Part shown: one piece after another, positions 1-8,321 of the stretch
Numbering within the stretch: position 1 is the stretch's first letter
How the letters are laid out: every line of letters starts with the position of its first letter
Source: Shouchella shacheensis
GTDB taxonomy: Bacteria > Bacillota > Bacilli > Bacillales > Bacillaceae_D
Direction of reading: 5' to 3'
DNA: 64,000 nucleotides
Assembly: GCF_001484965.1 (NCBI RefSeq)
Contig: NZ_KQ947393.1
Location: forward strand, 386,234-450,233
The notes under the pieces: model-generated
Told to the model about the DNA's origin: nothing
Seen by the model: only the letters and a program-made list of their open reading frames with translations
Database searches by the model: none
Position numbers and translations under genes: made by a program

Positions 1-1246
1 CAAATTTCCCCTTATTCCCTTTGTAAAACGGGTTAAAAAGCTTGGTCAAGTCCGCGTCAATCGGCTCCCCTTTGTTTTCAACAATGATGTCATAGGAGGA
101 AGTGTAATTGACTGCTCGTATCCACAACGTTTCCTGTGCATAGCGCAGGCCGTTTTCAACAAGGTTTTCAAGCAGGACTTCGAATTGCTCGATATCGGCC
201 TCGATCTTGACTTCCGCCCCTTCTACGACAATGGTTACATCGTCTCGCTGGTAGCGAAAGCGCTCCTCGATTTGAAAAGCAAGCTGGCCAAACGGAAATT
301 TCGTGAGGTTCAAGTTGTCGTCCTTCATTTGATCCAGCTTCGTGTAGTACAACATATCGATCACGCGACGCTCCATGCGGTTGGCTTCCTCGGTGATGAC
401 ATCCATTGTCTGATTCAGGTTCTCTTTTGGTAAAACGCCATCTTTCACAGACTGAGCGTAGCTTTTTATCACCATAATCGGTGTCTTGAGCTCATGAGAA
501 GCGTGTTGGATAAACGTCTTCTGAGCCCGGTCATAACTATTTAAATTCTGGCGCATGCGCTCAAACTGACCAGAAAGGCGTTCAAAGTCCTCATCCCCTT
601 CCCACTTCAATGGCTCACGCCAATTTCGGTTGCCAATTTTCTCAAGGTGGTGGCCAAGGATCGCTAGTGGCTGCCGCAAATAATGCTTCAACCAGATTGC
701 CGGTAACAGACTTAAACCGCTCGTAAGCAAAAGCAAATAAAGCAGCCGCTCCCAGAGGTTGTTCACCATCTCATCACGATAAGTGTCCCACATGTAGGCC
801 ACATGATAGCCTTCCTGGTTGCCTGCGAATTCCCCTTTAGCTATAGAATAAAAAATGGTCTGTCCTTCATATTGAACCTCATAGCGCCCTCGATCATCCG
901 TCTGATTAAGAGCACTTTCACTCATTTCCGTAAGAACGCTGATCGGCGGACGTGCAGATTCATCATCAACGATTAGATTCCCATTATCTACCCACATTAA
1001 AAAAGGAACGACCGCTCGTTGTTCGTTTCGCGACTCAATGAAGTCATAATTGGAAGGGGGAGGCTCCAATTCATTTAAAATCGGGTAAAGGGCTCGATTC
1101 TGTTCCCCTTCAATAATTCGATATGTCTCCTCTGTCAATGTGCCGCGAATCGAAATCGGGTAAACAATAATAATGGAAAGAACGACAAGCACAATTAACG
1201 AAACGAACGCTAGCCAGATTCGTTTCGTTAAGTTGATTTTAATCAT
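1..1246 (-). CDS. cssS: CssS-like sensor histidine kinase, C-terminus cut by window edge
   Basis: Membrane sensor kinase of a two-component pair. The visible 415 residues show an N-terminal membrane helix (about residues 8-30), an extracytoplasmic region, a second helix (about 165-185), a HAMP-like linker, the H box (ASHELKTP, phospho-acceptor about H251) and an N box with LVENGLRYA. The G boxes lie beyond the left edge; about 35 residues would be missing if it matches the roughly 450-residue CssS. The ATG overlaps the stop of the upstream regulator gene (ATGA), so the two are translationally coupled. The CssS assignment rests mainly on the very CssR-like partner. In B. subtilis CssRS senses misfolded secreted protein and induces HtrA-type proteases; that role is inferred here. 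Confidence 0.85.
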   Translation of the reverse strand, partial: MIKINLTKRIWLAFVSLIVLVVLSIIIVYPISIRGTLTEETYRIIEGEQNRALYPILNELEPPPSNYDFIESRNEQRAVVPFLMWVDNGNLIVDDESARPPISVLTEMSESALNQTDDRGRYEVQYEGQTIFYSIAKGEFAGNQEGYHVAYMWDTYRDEMVNNLWERLLYLLLLTSGLSLLPAIWLKHYLRQPLAILGHHLEKIGNRNWREPLKWEGDEDFERLSGQFERMRQNLNSYDRAQKTFIQHASHELKTPIMVIKSYAQSVKDGVLPKENLNQTMDVITEEANRMERRVIDMLYYTKLDQMKDDNLNLTKFPFGQLAFQIEERFRYQRDDVTIVVEGAEVKIEADIEQFEVLLENLVENGLRYAQETLWIRAVNYTSSYDIIVENKGEPIDADLTKLFNPFYKGNKGKF

Positions 1247-1923
1247 GAGGATAGGATCCGATAGCCATAGCCATAAAGCGTTTCAAGATGGATGCGCGGC
1301 ATCTTTTTGCGTACGCGGCGAACGACATCATCAACAGCACGTTCGGAGCCGAAATAATTCTCTCCCCAAACATGCTCAATGATCCGCTCTCTTGAAAAAG
1401 CTTTGCCGATATCTGCGGATAAAAGCAGAATTAAGTCCATTTCCTTTGTCGTTAAATCAACCACTTCCGAGGAATCCTCTAGATCAACGATTGTTCGTCC
1501 AACTGGATCAATGCTGTATTGGTTCAACTCGACCTTTTGCTGATCGGAGCTGTGAGTCCCGTAGACGCGGTTAAGGAGCTTTTTTGCACGTATGATTAAC
1601 TCTTGAGGCAAAAATGGCTTCGAAAGATAATCATCGCTCCCCATCTCTAACCCAAGTACACGGTCCAAGTCCTGATCCCGTGCGGAGATGAAGATCACAG
1701 GAGTATCGCTTTGCTCTTTAATTGCCTTGAGTACGTGATAACCGTCCGTACCTGGCAGCATGATATCAAGAACCCACAGATGGGGCTTATCGCTCACAGC
1801 CGCCACTGCGGCATCTCCATCTGGAAAGATGGTCACTTCAAAGCCCTCTTTTTGCAAGTACGCTTTTAGAACCTCGGATAAATTTTCTTCGTCTTCAACT
1901 AAGTAGATTTGGTAAGCTTCCAC
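1243..1923 (-). CDS. cssR: CssR-like response regulator, OmpR/PhoB family
   Basis: DNA-binding response regulator, 226 residues. The receiver domain (1-120) has the acidic pair near residues 11-12, phospho-acceptor D53 in VLDIMLPGTDG, S80 in FISARD and K102 in SKPF. The C-terminal winged helix (about 130-226) carries the VVDLTTKEMDL and YGYGYRI motifs. The receiver segments HLWVLDIMLP and RVLGLEMGSDDYLSKPFLP resemble B. subtilis CssR closely as I remember that sequence. It is first in an operon with the kinase (4-nt overlap). A good ribosome binding site (aaggaggattt in gene sense) precedes the ATG. Confidence 0.88.
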   Translation of the reverse strand: MEAYQIYLVEDEENLSEVLKAYLQKEGFEVTIFPDGDAAVAAVSDKPHLWVLDIMLPGTDGYHVLKAIKEQSDTPVIFISARDQDLDRVLGLEMGSDDYLSKPFLPQELIIRAKKLLNRVYGTHSSDQQKVELNQYSIDPVGRTIVDLEDSSEVVDLTTKEMDLILLLSADIGKAFSRERIIEHVWGENYFGSERAVDDVVRRVRKKMPRIHLETLYGYGYRILSS

Positions 1924-2083
1924 CTTAAATCCTCCTTACCGATCGTTTCTACCTATTTTACATAAAAGTGGCGCCTTCCGCGACTTTTCGGGTGGTTTTA
2001 CGCAAAATTCCTCAATATGAGGGGAATTGTGAAACGATGTGTAGGAGGAAGGGCCCTGGGCACGCCTCAATTGAATGCTCTTG

Positions 2084-2818
2084 TCACCTAAAGTAGATCG
2101 CACCTATGCTTTCAATTAAAAGATACATCCCGGTCCCGATCAACAGCACATACGTAAACCATTTAAAAACGCGTTGGTTCAAGCGTTTGAACAATAGTTG
2201 TCCCAAGAATAAACCGATAAACAGAAACGGGAGTGCGACTAGGCTTGATTGCCAAACAAATGCTTTCGTTCCCGCAAAAGCCATTTGCGTCACTAAACTA
2301 ACCGTATAAATAAAAAGGAAAAAAGCTAACGTCGTTGCTCTTAACACCTCTTTTTTCATATTCGTTCCTACAAAATAAAGCAATAATGGCGGCCCTGGCA
2401 TGCCGATGCTCGCTGTTAACACTCCTGACAACCCGCCGACCACAACATCCCTGAATGGCGTTTGCTTCATTGCAACATTCCCTATCAGCAATGATGTTAA
2501 GAGCAAGAGCAGTAGACCTAGCCCTAATTTTAATGCAAGTATGTTCATAAATGTAAAAACCAATAAGCCAAAAGGCACGCCAACAATACTGCCTAAGAAC
2601 AATCGTTTTAGTAACGCTCGTTCAACATCTGTTCGAATCTTTGTGATTAATGATAACGAGATCAGAATAGATAGGATAATGTTTAGTTGTACAGCTTCTT
2701 CTGGCGCAAATAACAAAAGCAAGAAAGGCGTTGCCATAATGGAAAAGCCAAAGCCAGTGCTTGTCTGCAAGAGAGAGGCGGCTAGGATAATGCACACGAA
2801 TAATAGTCCAGGTTCCAA
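2084..2818 (-). CDS. TauE/SafE family sulfite/organosulfonate exporter-like permease
   Basis: Integral membrane protein of 244 residues with about eight hydrophobic helices and the family pattern of two related halves: a conserved N-terminal TGFGFSIMATPFLLL and a central GGLSGVLTASIGMPGPPLLLYF. TauE/SafE proteins move sulfite, sulfonates or related anions; the substrate here cannot be told. The start is TTG; an AGGGAGG stretch lies about 15 nt upstream, which is rather far, so the start is slightly uncertain. It is a single gene with no metabolic neighbours that hint at substrate. Confidence 0.8.
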   Translation of the reverse strand: MEPGLLFVCIILAASLLQTSTGFGFSIMATPFLLLLFAPEEAVQLNIILSILISLSLITKIRTDVERALLKRLFLGSIVGVPFGLLVFTFMNILALKLGLGLLLLLLTSLLIGNVAMKQTPFRDVVVGGLSGVLTASIGMPGPPLLLYFVGTNMKKEVLRATTLAFFLFIYTVSLVTQMAFAGTKAFVWQSSLVALPFLFIGLFLGQLLFKRLNQRVFKWFTYVLLIGTGMYLLIESIGAIYFR

Positions 2819-3050
2819 AACGTATTCCTTTTTCCTCCCTTAGGGACTGGGCCATATCTTTAGTCCCGGTATGGCCCATAACCCTCTCAACGATAAAATT
2901 TATCCCTCATTATACAGGTCTGCTTCTCTATTTTAACACAAGCACTACGGTCGAACTGAAAGTAACAACAAGCTCTGTCCCATTTAAATACCCGAGTAAG
3001 CCCTTGAGCTGTATCTCTCTCAAGGACCCGCTTTTTGAATCAGCGAACGT

Positions 3051-3398
3051 TTACGCAAGAAGAGCTAAAGCCGTTAGCCCTGCAAGAGGCAGCGCCAAAC
3101 GTCTCCAACCGTATGGCCTTGGTCGGTACGGGGGTGGATACGGATAGCCATAGCCCCCATAACCAGGATAATAACGCTTGTCGCCTCCCTCAAAAGATTC
3201 ATACTCATGCTTGAGTTGCGTGAGTGACATTGGCTGCTCCTGCATATCTACAGGGATGAGTAGATACACGTTTTCTTGGTCGACATATTCAATGATTCCT
3301 TCCCAATGGTGTCCTTCGTGGGTATCAAGCTTCACTGGATAATTCGTATACTGCTGGCACTGTTCAAACATGGAACCGTTTCTTTGGTAGTTATACAC
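3051..3398 (-). CDS. hypothetical protein with Gly/Tyr/Pro-rich segment and C-terminal hydrophobic tail
   Basis: A protein of 115 residues that I do not recognise by name. The first 60 residues contain WEGIIEYVDQENVYLLIPVD, which looks like a small beta-barrel or Sm-like segment. Then comes a low-complexity YPGYGGYGYPYPPPYRP stretch and a hydrophobic end (LALPLAGLTALALLA), suggesting surface, spore-coat or membrane association. Start: a GTG at 3398 sits 7 nt after GGGAGG. The open frame extends to 3497, but that part overlaps the promoter of the divergent yhzD gene, so the GTG is preferred. Confidence 0.65.
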   Translation of the reverse strand: MYNYQRNGSMFEQCQQYTNYPVKLDTHEGHHWEGIIEYVDQENVYLLIPVDMQEQPMSLTQLKHEYESFEGGDKRYYPGYGGYGYPYPPPYRPRPYGWRRLALPLAGLTALALLA

Positions 3399-3470
3399 AA
3401 AACCGCCTCCCAATCTTCTTTGGAGCATTGTATTCAAACAGAAGAAAATGGGTGATTGCACAGGGAAATA

Positions 3471-3479
3471 TGCTATACT
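3471..3479 (+). promoter_or_regulatory. extended -10 promoter of yhzD
   Basis: TGCTATACT is a near-consensus extended -10 element about 30 nt upstream of the yhzD start. No good -35 box is seen, which extended -10 promoters tolerate. Confidence 0.5.
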
Positions 3480-3509
3480 AAAAGAAAACGCTATCAAGGA
3501 GTGGGTGCG

Positions 3510-3692
3510 ATGACCTCTTATTTTCTAACGGCCTTTGAAAAAGACAGCCAGGTGGCGCTGAATGAGCGCATTGACGCAGAAACGGACGAAGAAGCGATTG
3601 AAGCAGCGAAGCAAAAGCTGGAAGAAAGCAAAGCGATGAAAAAAACACACCGACTTACAAAAAATGGAAAACTCTTGCTTTTCGCGAGGTGA
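3510..3692 (+). CDS. yhzD: YhzD-like small protein
   Basis: A protein of 60 residues starting MTSYFLTAFEKD and containing THRLTKNGKLLLF, which recalls the small Bacillus protein YhzD of unknown function. The middle is acidic and helical (DAETDEEAIEAAKQKLEESKA). Start: the ATG at 3510 follows AAGGAGTGGGTGCG; the frame is open back to 3456 but that part overlaps the promoter. It is divergent from the Tyr/Gly-rich gene and is followed within 4 nt by a palindromic repeat element. Confidence 0.75.
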   Translation: MTSYFLTAFEKDSQVALNERIDAETDEEAIEAAKQKLEESKAMKKTHRLTKNGKLLLFAR

Positions 3693-3695
3693 ACT

Positions 3696-3812
3696 GAAAA
3701 GCGCAGGCGGGTTGCCTAGAAGCGCGAATTTTGGAAGGCCTGGACTAGAAATCCCGGGTTTGGATTTCGGGCCAGGCCTGAAAAATCTCGACGCTTCTAC
3801 CCGCCGGAGCTA
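3696..3812 (+). repeat. palindromic intergenic repeat, type A (locus 1)
   Basis: Full-length copy from gaaaagcgcaggcgggtt to acccgccggagcta. The two halves pair as a long imperfect hairpin: GGCGGGT with ACCCGCC, AGAAGCG with CGCTTCT, GGCCTGG with CCAGGCC, GAAATCC with GGATTTC. Its 3' end lies 2 nt from the terminator at 3815. This is the reference copy for the other type A entries. Confidence 0.9.
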
Positions 3813-3814
3813 CA

Positions 3815-3849
3815 AGAAGCTCATGAGGCCTTCGGTCTCATGAGCTTCT
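3815..3849 (-). terminator. intrinsic terminator-like hairpin after yhaX
   Basis: AGAAGCTCATGAG pairs perfectly with CTCATGAGCTTCT around a GC-rich loop. On the minus strand it is followed by only a short T stretch (TTCTTG) and then by the repeat element. Confidence 0.65.
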
Positions 3850-3935
3850 ATGAATTTATCTAAAGAAACATTTGTTCCCTTTCGAATTGACGGTGGCCCT
3901 ATACAGGCCTCCCATTCTGCCAGAAGCTAGCTCTC

Positions 3936-4802
3936 TCATTCATGAGTACTGTATTTCACCTGCGTACGTAGCTGCTTACGAAAGACCTCATGAATCATAT
4001 AAGCAAACCCTTCTTGTTCCATCGAACGTGTCACCCAATTGGCGTTTTGGCGCACGTCTCCCCAGGCATCTCCCATAGCTACACCAAGCCCAGCGATTTC
4101 GACCATTTCAAGGTCATCCTCAGCGACGCCTATAGCGACGACTTCATTCATCTCCACTTTTACTTTTTGCGCTAGCCACTGCAAAGCCCTCGCTTTTGCC
4201 GCCCCCATGCCTACGACCACTGTGTTTTCTTCCGCTGTCCCTGCCACTTCAATCTCTGACACCTCTTCTTTTACCGTTTCACAGACATGCCGCCTGTCTG
4301 CTTCACTTTCAAACGTGAGCGTCACATTTAGTGGCCCCGTTCCCTCCTTCAAGACTTGCTCATAGAGGGAATCAACAAAGGAGACCGGATAGACCAGCTG
4401 CTCGCCACTAGAGCCTAAAGACATTTTTGCAAGCAGTGTTTGCTTTTGCTGCGGCCTGCTTGCCACAGAATGATCGCTATACATCAAGCGCGCTTCACAA
4501 TCAAAGCGCTCAAGCACATGGCAAAGATCAAGAGCGGTTTCTAAATCCAATGAACGGTTGAACAGTTCGTTTCGATCCGTGTCGCTTATAAACGCGCCCC
4601 CGTGAGCCACAATCATCCCTTCTAGCTTGAGTGCTTTTGCCACTTTTCTAGCGAACGAGTACGGGCGAGAAGTCATCAGGACCACCATAACCCCTTTTCG
4701 TTTCAAGTAATTGATCGCATCCTTCGTTCGCTTACTCATTTTCGTTTGCGGTCGCAAAAGGACCCCGTCAATGTTCACTGCAAGCATTTTATAAGCTGTC
4801 AC
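3936..4802 (-). CDS. yhaX: YhaX-like Cof-type HAD-superfamily protein with Asn at nucleophile position
   Basis: HAD superfamily IIB (Cof-type) protein of 288 residues. Motif I reads VNIDGVLL: the first residue of the usual DxDGT motif, the Asp nucleophile, is Asn10, while Asp12 is kept. Motif II is VVLMTSRP, motif III uses K in MGAAKARAL, and motif IV is IGVAEDDLEM, with LGVAMGDA after it. The family normally dephosphorylates sugar phosphates, FMN or similar; without the Asp nucleophile ordinary phosphatase activity is doubtful. As I recall, B. subtilis YhaX also reads NIDG here, so this would be a feature of the ortholog group. It lies near yheA and yheB, as in B. subtilis. Confidence 0.82.
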   Translation of the reverse strand: MTAYKMLAVNIDGVLLRPQTKMSKRTKDAINYLKRKGVMVVLMTSRPYSFARKVAKALKLEGMIVAHGGAFISDTDRNELFNRSLDLETALDLCHVLERFDCEARLMYSDHSVASRPQQKQTLLAKMSLGSSGEQLVYPVSFVDSLYEQVLKEGTGPLNVTLTFESEADRRHVCETVKEEVSEIEVAGTAEENTVVVGMGAAKARALQWLAQKVKVEMNEVVAIGVAEDDLEMVEIAGLGVAMGDAWGDVRQNANWVTRSMEQEGFAYMIHEVFRKQLRTQVKYSTHE

Positions 4803-4905
4803 GTTTCTTCCTCCTTTTTTGCATCGCTAAGCTGCAAATATACTTGACCTATTTCTTTCTACTTCTATGTAGAGGAACGTGAAAGTAGAACTGGCTCAAG
4901 ATCAC

Positions 4906-4986
4906 GAAAAGCACAGGCGGGTTGGTCAGGAGAGAATTTTGGAAACCTGACAAAAGAAACCCCAAACTTCTACCCACCCGAGCTGG
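4906..4986 (+). repeat. degenerate palindromic intergenic repeat (locus 2)
   Basis: Shortened type A copy: gaaaagcacaggcgggttgg, then a gagaattttgga segment, then ttctacccacccgagct. The central part is partly deleted. It lies next to the yheA terminator. Confidence 0.75.
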
Positions 4987-4994
4987 GTACGCAA

Positions 4995-5032
4995 AAACAC
5001 CGACCAGCATTTGCCTTTGCTGGTCGGTGTTT
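4995..5032 (-). terminator. intrinsic terminator of yheA
   Basis: The 15-bp stem AAACACCGACCAGCA / TGCTGGTCGGTGTTT has an 8-nt loop; on the minus strand the T-run is followed by GCGTAC and then the repeat. Confidence 0.85.
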
Positions 5033-5038
5033 GGCTCA

Positions 5039-5398
5039 TTACTGCTCTTCGGTGGAAGGATCGCCGTAAATTTGTTCAAGCGGTTCTGTAATAATTTTGT
5101 TGAGATCCGTGATAATCACACTTAGTTGCTGCTCAGCTTCCATTAGCTTGGAGATTAGTTCATGCTGCTGCACAAGCTCGAACTGCTGCTGGGCTTGCTG
5201 CGCTTCCTCCTCTGAAATCTGCTCTCCTTGCATCTGCTTTTGCTGTAGCTCAAGCTGAAGCTTGCGGAAGTTCTCAAGCATTTTCTTCGCAATGTCATCC
5301 GCCTCTATTTCCTGATGCAAATCATTCAGCGCCTTAAACTCAGGGCTCTCCGCTAACGCGCTCTTCAATTCATAGGCTTTATCGTACGTATTCGACAT
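5039..5398 (-). CDS. yheA: YheA, YlbF/YmcA family protein
   Basis: Acidic, almost wholly helical protein of 119 residues. It starts MSNTYDKAYELKSALAESPE and has long Gln-rich heptad stretches (LQQKQMQGEQ, EEEAQQAQQQFE), typical of the YlbF/YmcA family. YlbF and YmcA act with YaaT on RNase Y-dependent mRNA processing; the role of YheA itself is not established. It lies directly downstream of yheB on the same strand (about 80 nt gap) and has its own terminator, so the two are probably co-transcribed. Confidence 0.85.
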   Translation of the reverse strand: MSNTYDKAYELKSALAESPEFKALNDLHQEIEADDIAKKMLENFRKLQLELQQKQMQGEQISEEEAQQAQQQFELVQQHELISKLMEAEQQLSVIITDLNKIITEPLEQIYGDPSTEEQ

Positions 5399-5480
5399 GA
5401 CCTTATCATTCCTCTCTTTGCGTTGTCCAACCGACTATAACACGTACGGGTACTCCTGGTCACCCGATAAGGGATGGATC

Positions 5481-6620
5481 TTAGTAGAAACTCAATACGA
5501 CTAAAGCTTGAATAAGACCAACAAGTCCTCCAATAACGCCACCTAGAAACGTAATCATTTTCAACTCACGTTTGGTAATCGCCATAATCAGCTCCTCCAA
5601 ATGCTGCATTGAAAAGGATTCGACCTGCTCTTTGATCACATCTTCAAGTTTCAGTTTTTCTAGAAAAGCCGCTACATGCTTTTGGATATACTCTCCCGCC
5701 GTAGCAGCAAACGTAGGGACCCATTCCTGAACAATCCTCGCTTCGTAAGGTCCAGTCCATGTGTGGAGCGGTGCATCAATCCAGTTCAGCATCGTTACAC
5801 GCTCATCCAGCAAAGCGGTCAAACGATCAACCAAAAGGTCAATATCAAGCACCGTATCAAACGAGCCCAACTCGCGCTCAAGTAATTTTTCCCACTCTTG
5901 GTTGAGTAGCGATTCTACCGTTTGCCTTGTGTTTTCTTGATCGAGAAGTTTCAAAAGTTCTGGCTGCAACAGCTCCACAAGTTTATCCTTGGAGAAAAAC
6001 ATCGAGACCATGCTGCCAAGCCGCCCCTTTTTGGATAGAAAATGCTCCACAGTCTTTCCTATACGTTGGGACCCTTCGCGACTCGCAACATAGTCACGCC
6101 CCTTTTGCAAAAGCTTTTCTGTGGCAAGCGAAAGGGAGGCTTCGACATTTTCCTGAAACTGACGTGGAAGAACGTTTTTGAGCGGTTGATTGCGGTTCTC
6201 TTGAAGAAAACCTTCCACTTCTCGTTTCATCACTGCTTTCGTTTTCCCGATGAGCTGTCTACGTGCGCTTACCTCTTGAACGTTTGAGCCAAGATACGAC
6301 TGCAAGGTTCGCTCGCTTTTCAACCAGTCCCGTACTCGAGTTTGAAGCCAGCTATTCATTTCCCTCCTAAAAAGATCGCTGCCAAGCTTTTTAGCTAACC
6401 CTTCTGCGGTGAGTAAGTGCTTGGCAACGATGTTCCCAAGCTGGACCGCGATTTCTTTCTGTCTTTTCGGCAACAATCCCGGGGTGAAGGGGAGATGCCA
6501 GCTACCAATATAAAGGGCACGGTACGGGCGAAACAGCATTCGTATCGCAAGAGCATTTGTCACTGCCCCCACCACTGCTCCGACTACCGCCATAAAAAGT
6601 ATCAATGCTAATCCTTGCAC
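5481..6620 (-). CDS. yheB: YheB, DUF445 family membrane protein
   Basis: DUF445 protein of 379 residues. The N-terminal membrane helix is followed by the conserved NALAIRMLFRPYRALYIGSW and PFTPGLLPKRQKEIA motifs, then a long helical cytoplasmic or peripheral region (about 80-340), then a C-terminal membrane helix (MITFLGGVIGGLVGLIQALVVL). Function unknown. The start is GTG (gtgcaaggattagca) with a weak ribosome binding site. Pairing with yheA is as in B. subtilis. Confidence 0.87.
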   Translation of the reverse strand: MQGLALILFMAVVGAVVGAVTNALAIRMLFRPYRALYIGSWHLPFTPGLLPKRQKEIAVQLGNIVAKHLLTAEGLAKKLGSDLFRREMNSWLQTRVRDWLKSERTLQSYLGSNVQEVSARRQLIGKTKAVMKREVEGFLQENRNQPLKNVLPRQFQENVEASLSLATEKLLQKGRDYVASREGSQRIGKTVEHFLSKKGRLGSMVSMFFSKDKLVELLQPELLKLLDQENTRQTVESLLNQEWEKLLERELGSFDTVLDIDLLVDRLTALLDERVTMLNWIDAPLHTWTGPYEARIVQEWVPTFAATAGEYIQKHVAAFLEKLKLEDVIKEQVESFSMQHLEELIMAITKRELKMITFLGGVIGGLVGLIQALVVLSFY

Positions 6621-6808
6621 CTAATTGCCTACTGGCTGTCTGCGCCTTGGTCCTAGTCGATCTGCAGTAGGCTGCCTCCTTTTGCATACATTAGGACAAT
6701 GTAATGATGCCTTTATTATAACGGATTCATCCGCTCAAGAAAAATGGGAACAAGTATGGTAAACTGAAAGCAAACCCTTACATACTAAGAATCAGGAGGC
6801 GTTTGTTC

Positions 6809-7033
6809 GTGATTGCTCATTTTCAATATAAACCCTTGACAGTGCATGGACGCAAACAGCGCTGGGCATTCACATGTTACTACGAGGGTCAATACGTCTC
6901 GGGCACGTACCATTATAACGGCGATATCGTCTGGGAAGAGGCGCCTCACGAGTCGGAGAAACAAAAGGTGCTACAAGCAAGCATTCATGACCTCATGCTG
7001 TATCATGTCTACGAATCAGAGCATCGCCCATAG
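6809..7033 (+). CDS. yheE: YheE-like small protein (DUF5342)
   Basis: Small soluble protein of 74 residues starting MIAHFQYKPL and containing FTCYYEGQYVSGTYHYNGDIVW and IHDLMLYHVYE, a pattern I recognise from YheE/DUF5342 proteins of Bacillus. Function unknown. The GTG at 6809 is chosen because it sits 9 nt after AGGAGG and gives the family N-terminus; the TTG two codons upstream is too close to the ribosome binding site. Confidence 0.78.
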   Translation: MIAHFQYKPLTVHGRKQRWAFTCYYEGQYVSGTYHYNGDIVWEEAPHESEKQKVLQASIHDLMLYHVYESEHRP

Positions 7034-7080
7034 GATAACCGCTTGCTCCTGTACTCATACTAAGAGCAGGAGGGGTTAAA

Positions 7081-7251
7081 GTGAGGAAAGAACAAAAAGA
7101 ACAGCATACCGAAGGGCGAGACGACTATTTCATGGATGTCGAGCGTATGATCGATGAAGGTCTAAATGGCGGCACTGTCCACCCGCATGAGGGCGGAAAA
7201 ATTGAGACAGCAAGACCGCTCGAGAAAGAGGACCCTCCCCATCATTCGTAA
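7081..7251 (+). CDS. conserved-looking small acidic protein, 56 residues
   Basis: The frame opens with GTG 5 nt after a strong ribosome binding site (caggaggggttaaa) and ends in TAA just before a hairpin. The product is hydrophilic: DDYFMDVERMIDEGLNGGTV in the middle and PLEKEDPPHH at the end. I do not know the family. It is 47 nt downstream of yheE on the same strand and ahead of a terminator, so it is probably the last gene of that unit. Confidence 0.7.
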   Translation: MRKEQKEQHTEGRDDYFMDVERMIDEGLNGGTVHPHEGGKIETARPLEKEDPPHHS

Positions 7252-7290
7252 AGAAATCAGGCTGTCCACCTCGGGCAGCTTGATTTCTTT
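7251..7290 (+). terminator. hairpin terminator after the 56-residue gene
   Basis: AAGAAATCA-GGCTG pairs with CAGC-TTGATTTCTT; it starts at the stop codon and is followed by a short T stretch. Confidence 0.7.
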
Positions 7291-7328
7291 CTGCCAACCA
7301 CGAAATGAGTGAGAAAGGATTGATGACC

Positions 7329-8222
7329 ATGCTCAAAAAACTAGAAACTCAGTTCAGTCACGCCCTCTTAGAAAGCAACCCTTCTTCAAACGAGAGGGCT
7401 CTTTGGCTTGAAACGGATTCCAAAGAAGTCATTGGCTTTGATAGCGCCAAGCTAACAGATAATGAAGTCACTCTTTTAAAATTGCTGCTTACGGAATGTC
7501 AAGCTGTCCCACCTCCGCAAACTGAGAGGGAACACGCTTGGAAACAGTGCTTGCTTCACGGAGAGGGATCTCCTTTTAGTGAGGGCAACGTCTCCTTTAT
7601 TCACTTTCAGATGGAAGTCCGTCTCGATGATTATGAGTCGTTCCGTGAGGCACTGCTAAGCTTTTTCCACGAACAGGTCCATATCGTCTGGCAAACGGCC
7701 ACAAATGGCGTTATTATCTACGAGACCTCGCTGACCGAGGAATATCCCGATCTTCATGAGGTAGCAGAAGCCATTATAACGGATTTTTATGTGGACATTC
7801 ACTTTTTAAAGGGGCGCACAATCTCCTTAGACAACGCGCAGACGATCTATAGCTGGGAAAAAGAAATCTTTTTCACTGCCCTTAAAAGCTACTCAAACCA
7901 AACCGTCTTTCATGAACTCGAGGCTGCCACTTTTTTCTTACTCTCGCTTCTTCCACAGGCAGAAATGGAGCGCCTCCGTTCGCTGTTTTTCCCGAAAGAG
8001 ATTATCAGTGACCACGAGCTCATGCGCAGCATACAGATCTATTTCCAAAACAACATGAATGTCACTCAGGCCGCAAAAGCCCAGCATATGCACCGCAACA
8101 GCATGCAATACCGGATCGACAAGTTCACAGCAAAAACAGAACTGGATCTCAAACATTTTCCAAACGCAGTCATCACTTATTTGATGCTCTTGCTCACACA
8201 ACCGAAAAAAGCGTTGTCATAG
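7329..8222 (+). CDS. PucR/CdaR-type transcriptional regulator upstream of msmX (YxkF-like)
   Basis: A protein of 297 residues with a C-terminal helix-turn-helix of the PucR/CdaR kind (QIYFQNNMNVTQAAKAQHMHRNSMQYRIDKF), which normally controls sugar or purine genes. The N-terminal 200 residues have no motif I recognise. In B. subtilis a regulator-like gene, yxkF, also sits beside msmX, so control of msmX or its partners is a reasonable guess. Start: three in-frame ATGs occur at 7305, 7323 and 7329; only 7329 has a well-spaced GAAAGGA (9 nt). Confidence 0.78.
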   Translation: MLKKLETQFSHALLESNPSSNERALWLETDSKEVIGFDSAKLTDNEVTLLKLLLTECQAVPPPQTEREHAWKQCLLHGEGSPFSEGNVSFIHFQMEVRLDDYESFREALLSFFHEQVHIVWQTATNGVIIYETSLTEEYPDLHEVAEAIITDFYVDIHFLKGRTISLDNAQTIYSWEKEIFFTALKSYSNQTVFHELEAATFFLLSLLPQAEMERLRSLFFPKEIISDHELMRSIQIYFQNNMNVTQAAKAQHMHRNSMQYRIDKFTAKTELDLKHFPNAVITYLMLLLTQPKKALS

Positions 8223-8253
8223 TGCACGGAAAACTCCCCGTTTTTTGTGCACT
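8221..8253 (+). terminator. weak hairpin after the PucR-type gene
   Basis: AGTGCAC pairs with GTGCACT with an inner GGAAAAC/GTTTTT stem. There is no downstream T-run, so partial read-through into msmX is likely. Confidence 0.4.
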
Positions 8254-8321
8254 CGTCCTATAGAATCTCTGGAATGAAAAGGGTTACAATGCAAGTAACA
8301 AAGTGACTAGGGGGCGTAAGC

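Noticed and set aside
4849-5125. Open frames of 67-76 codons on both strands around locus 2
   Set aside because: They arise from the repeat remnant and the yheA terminator.
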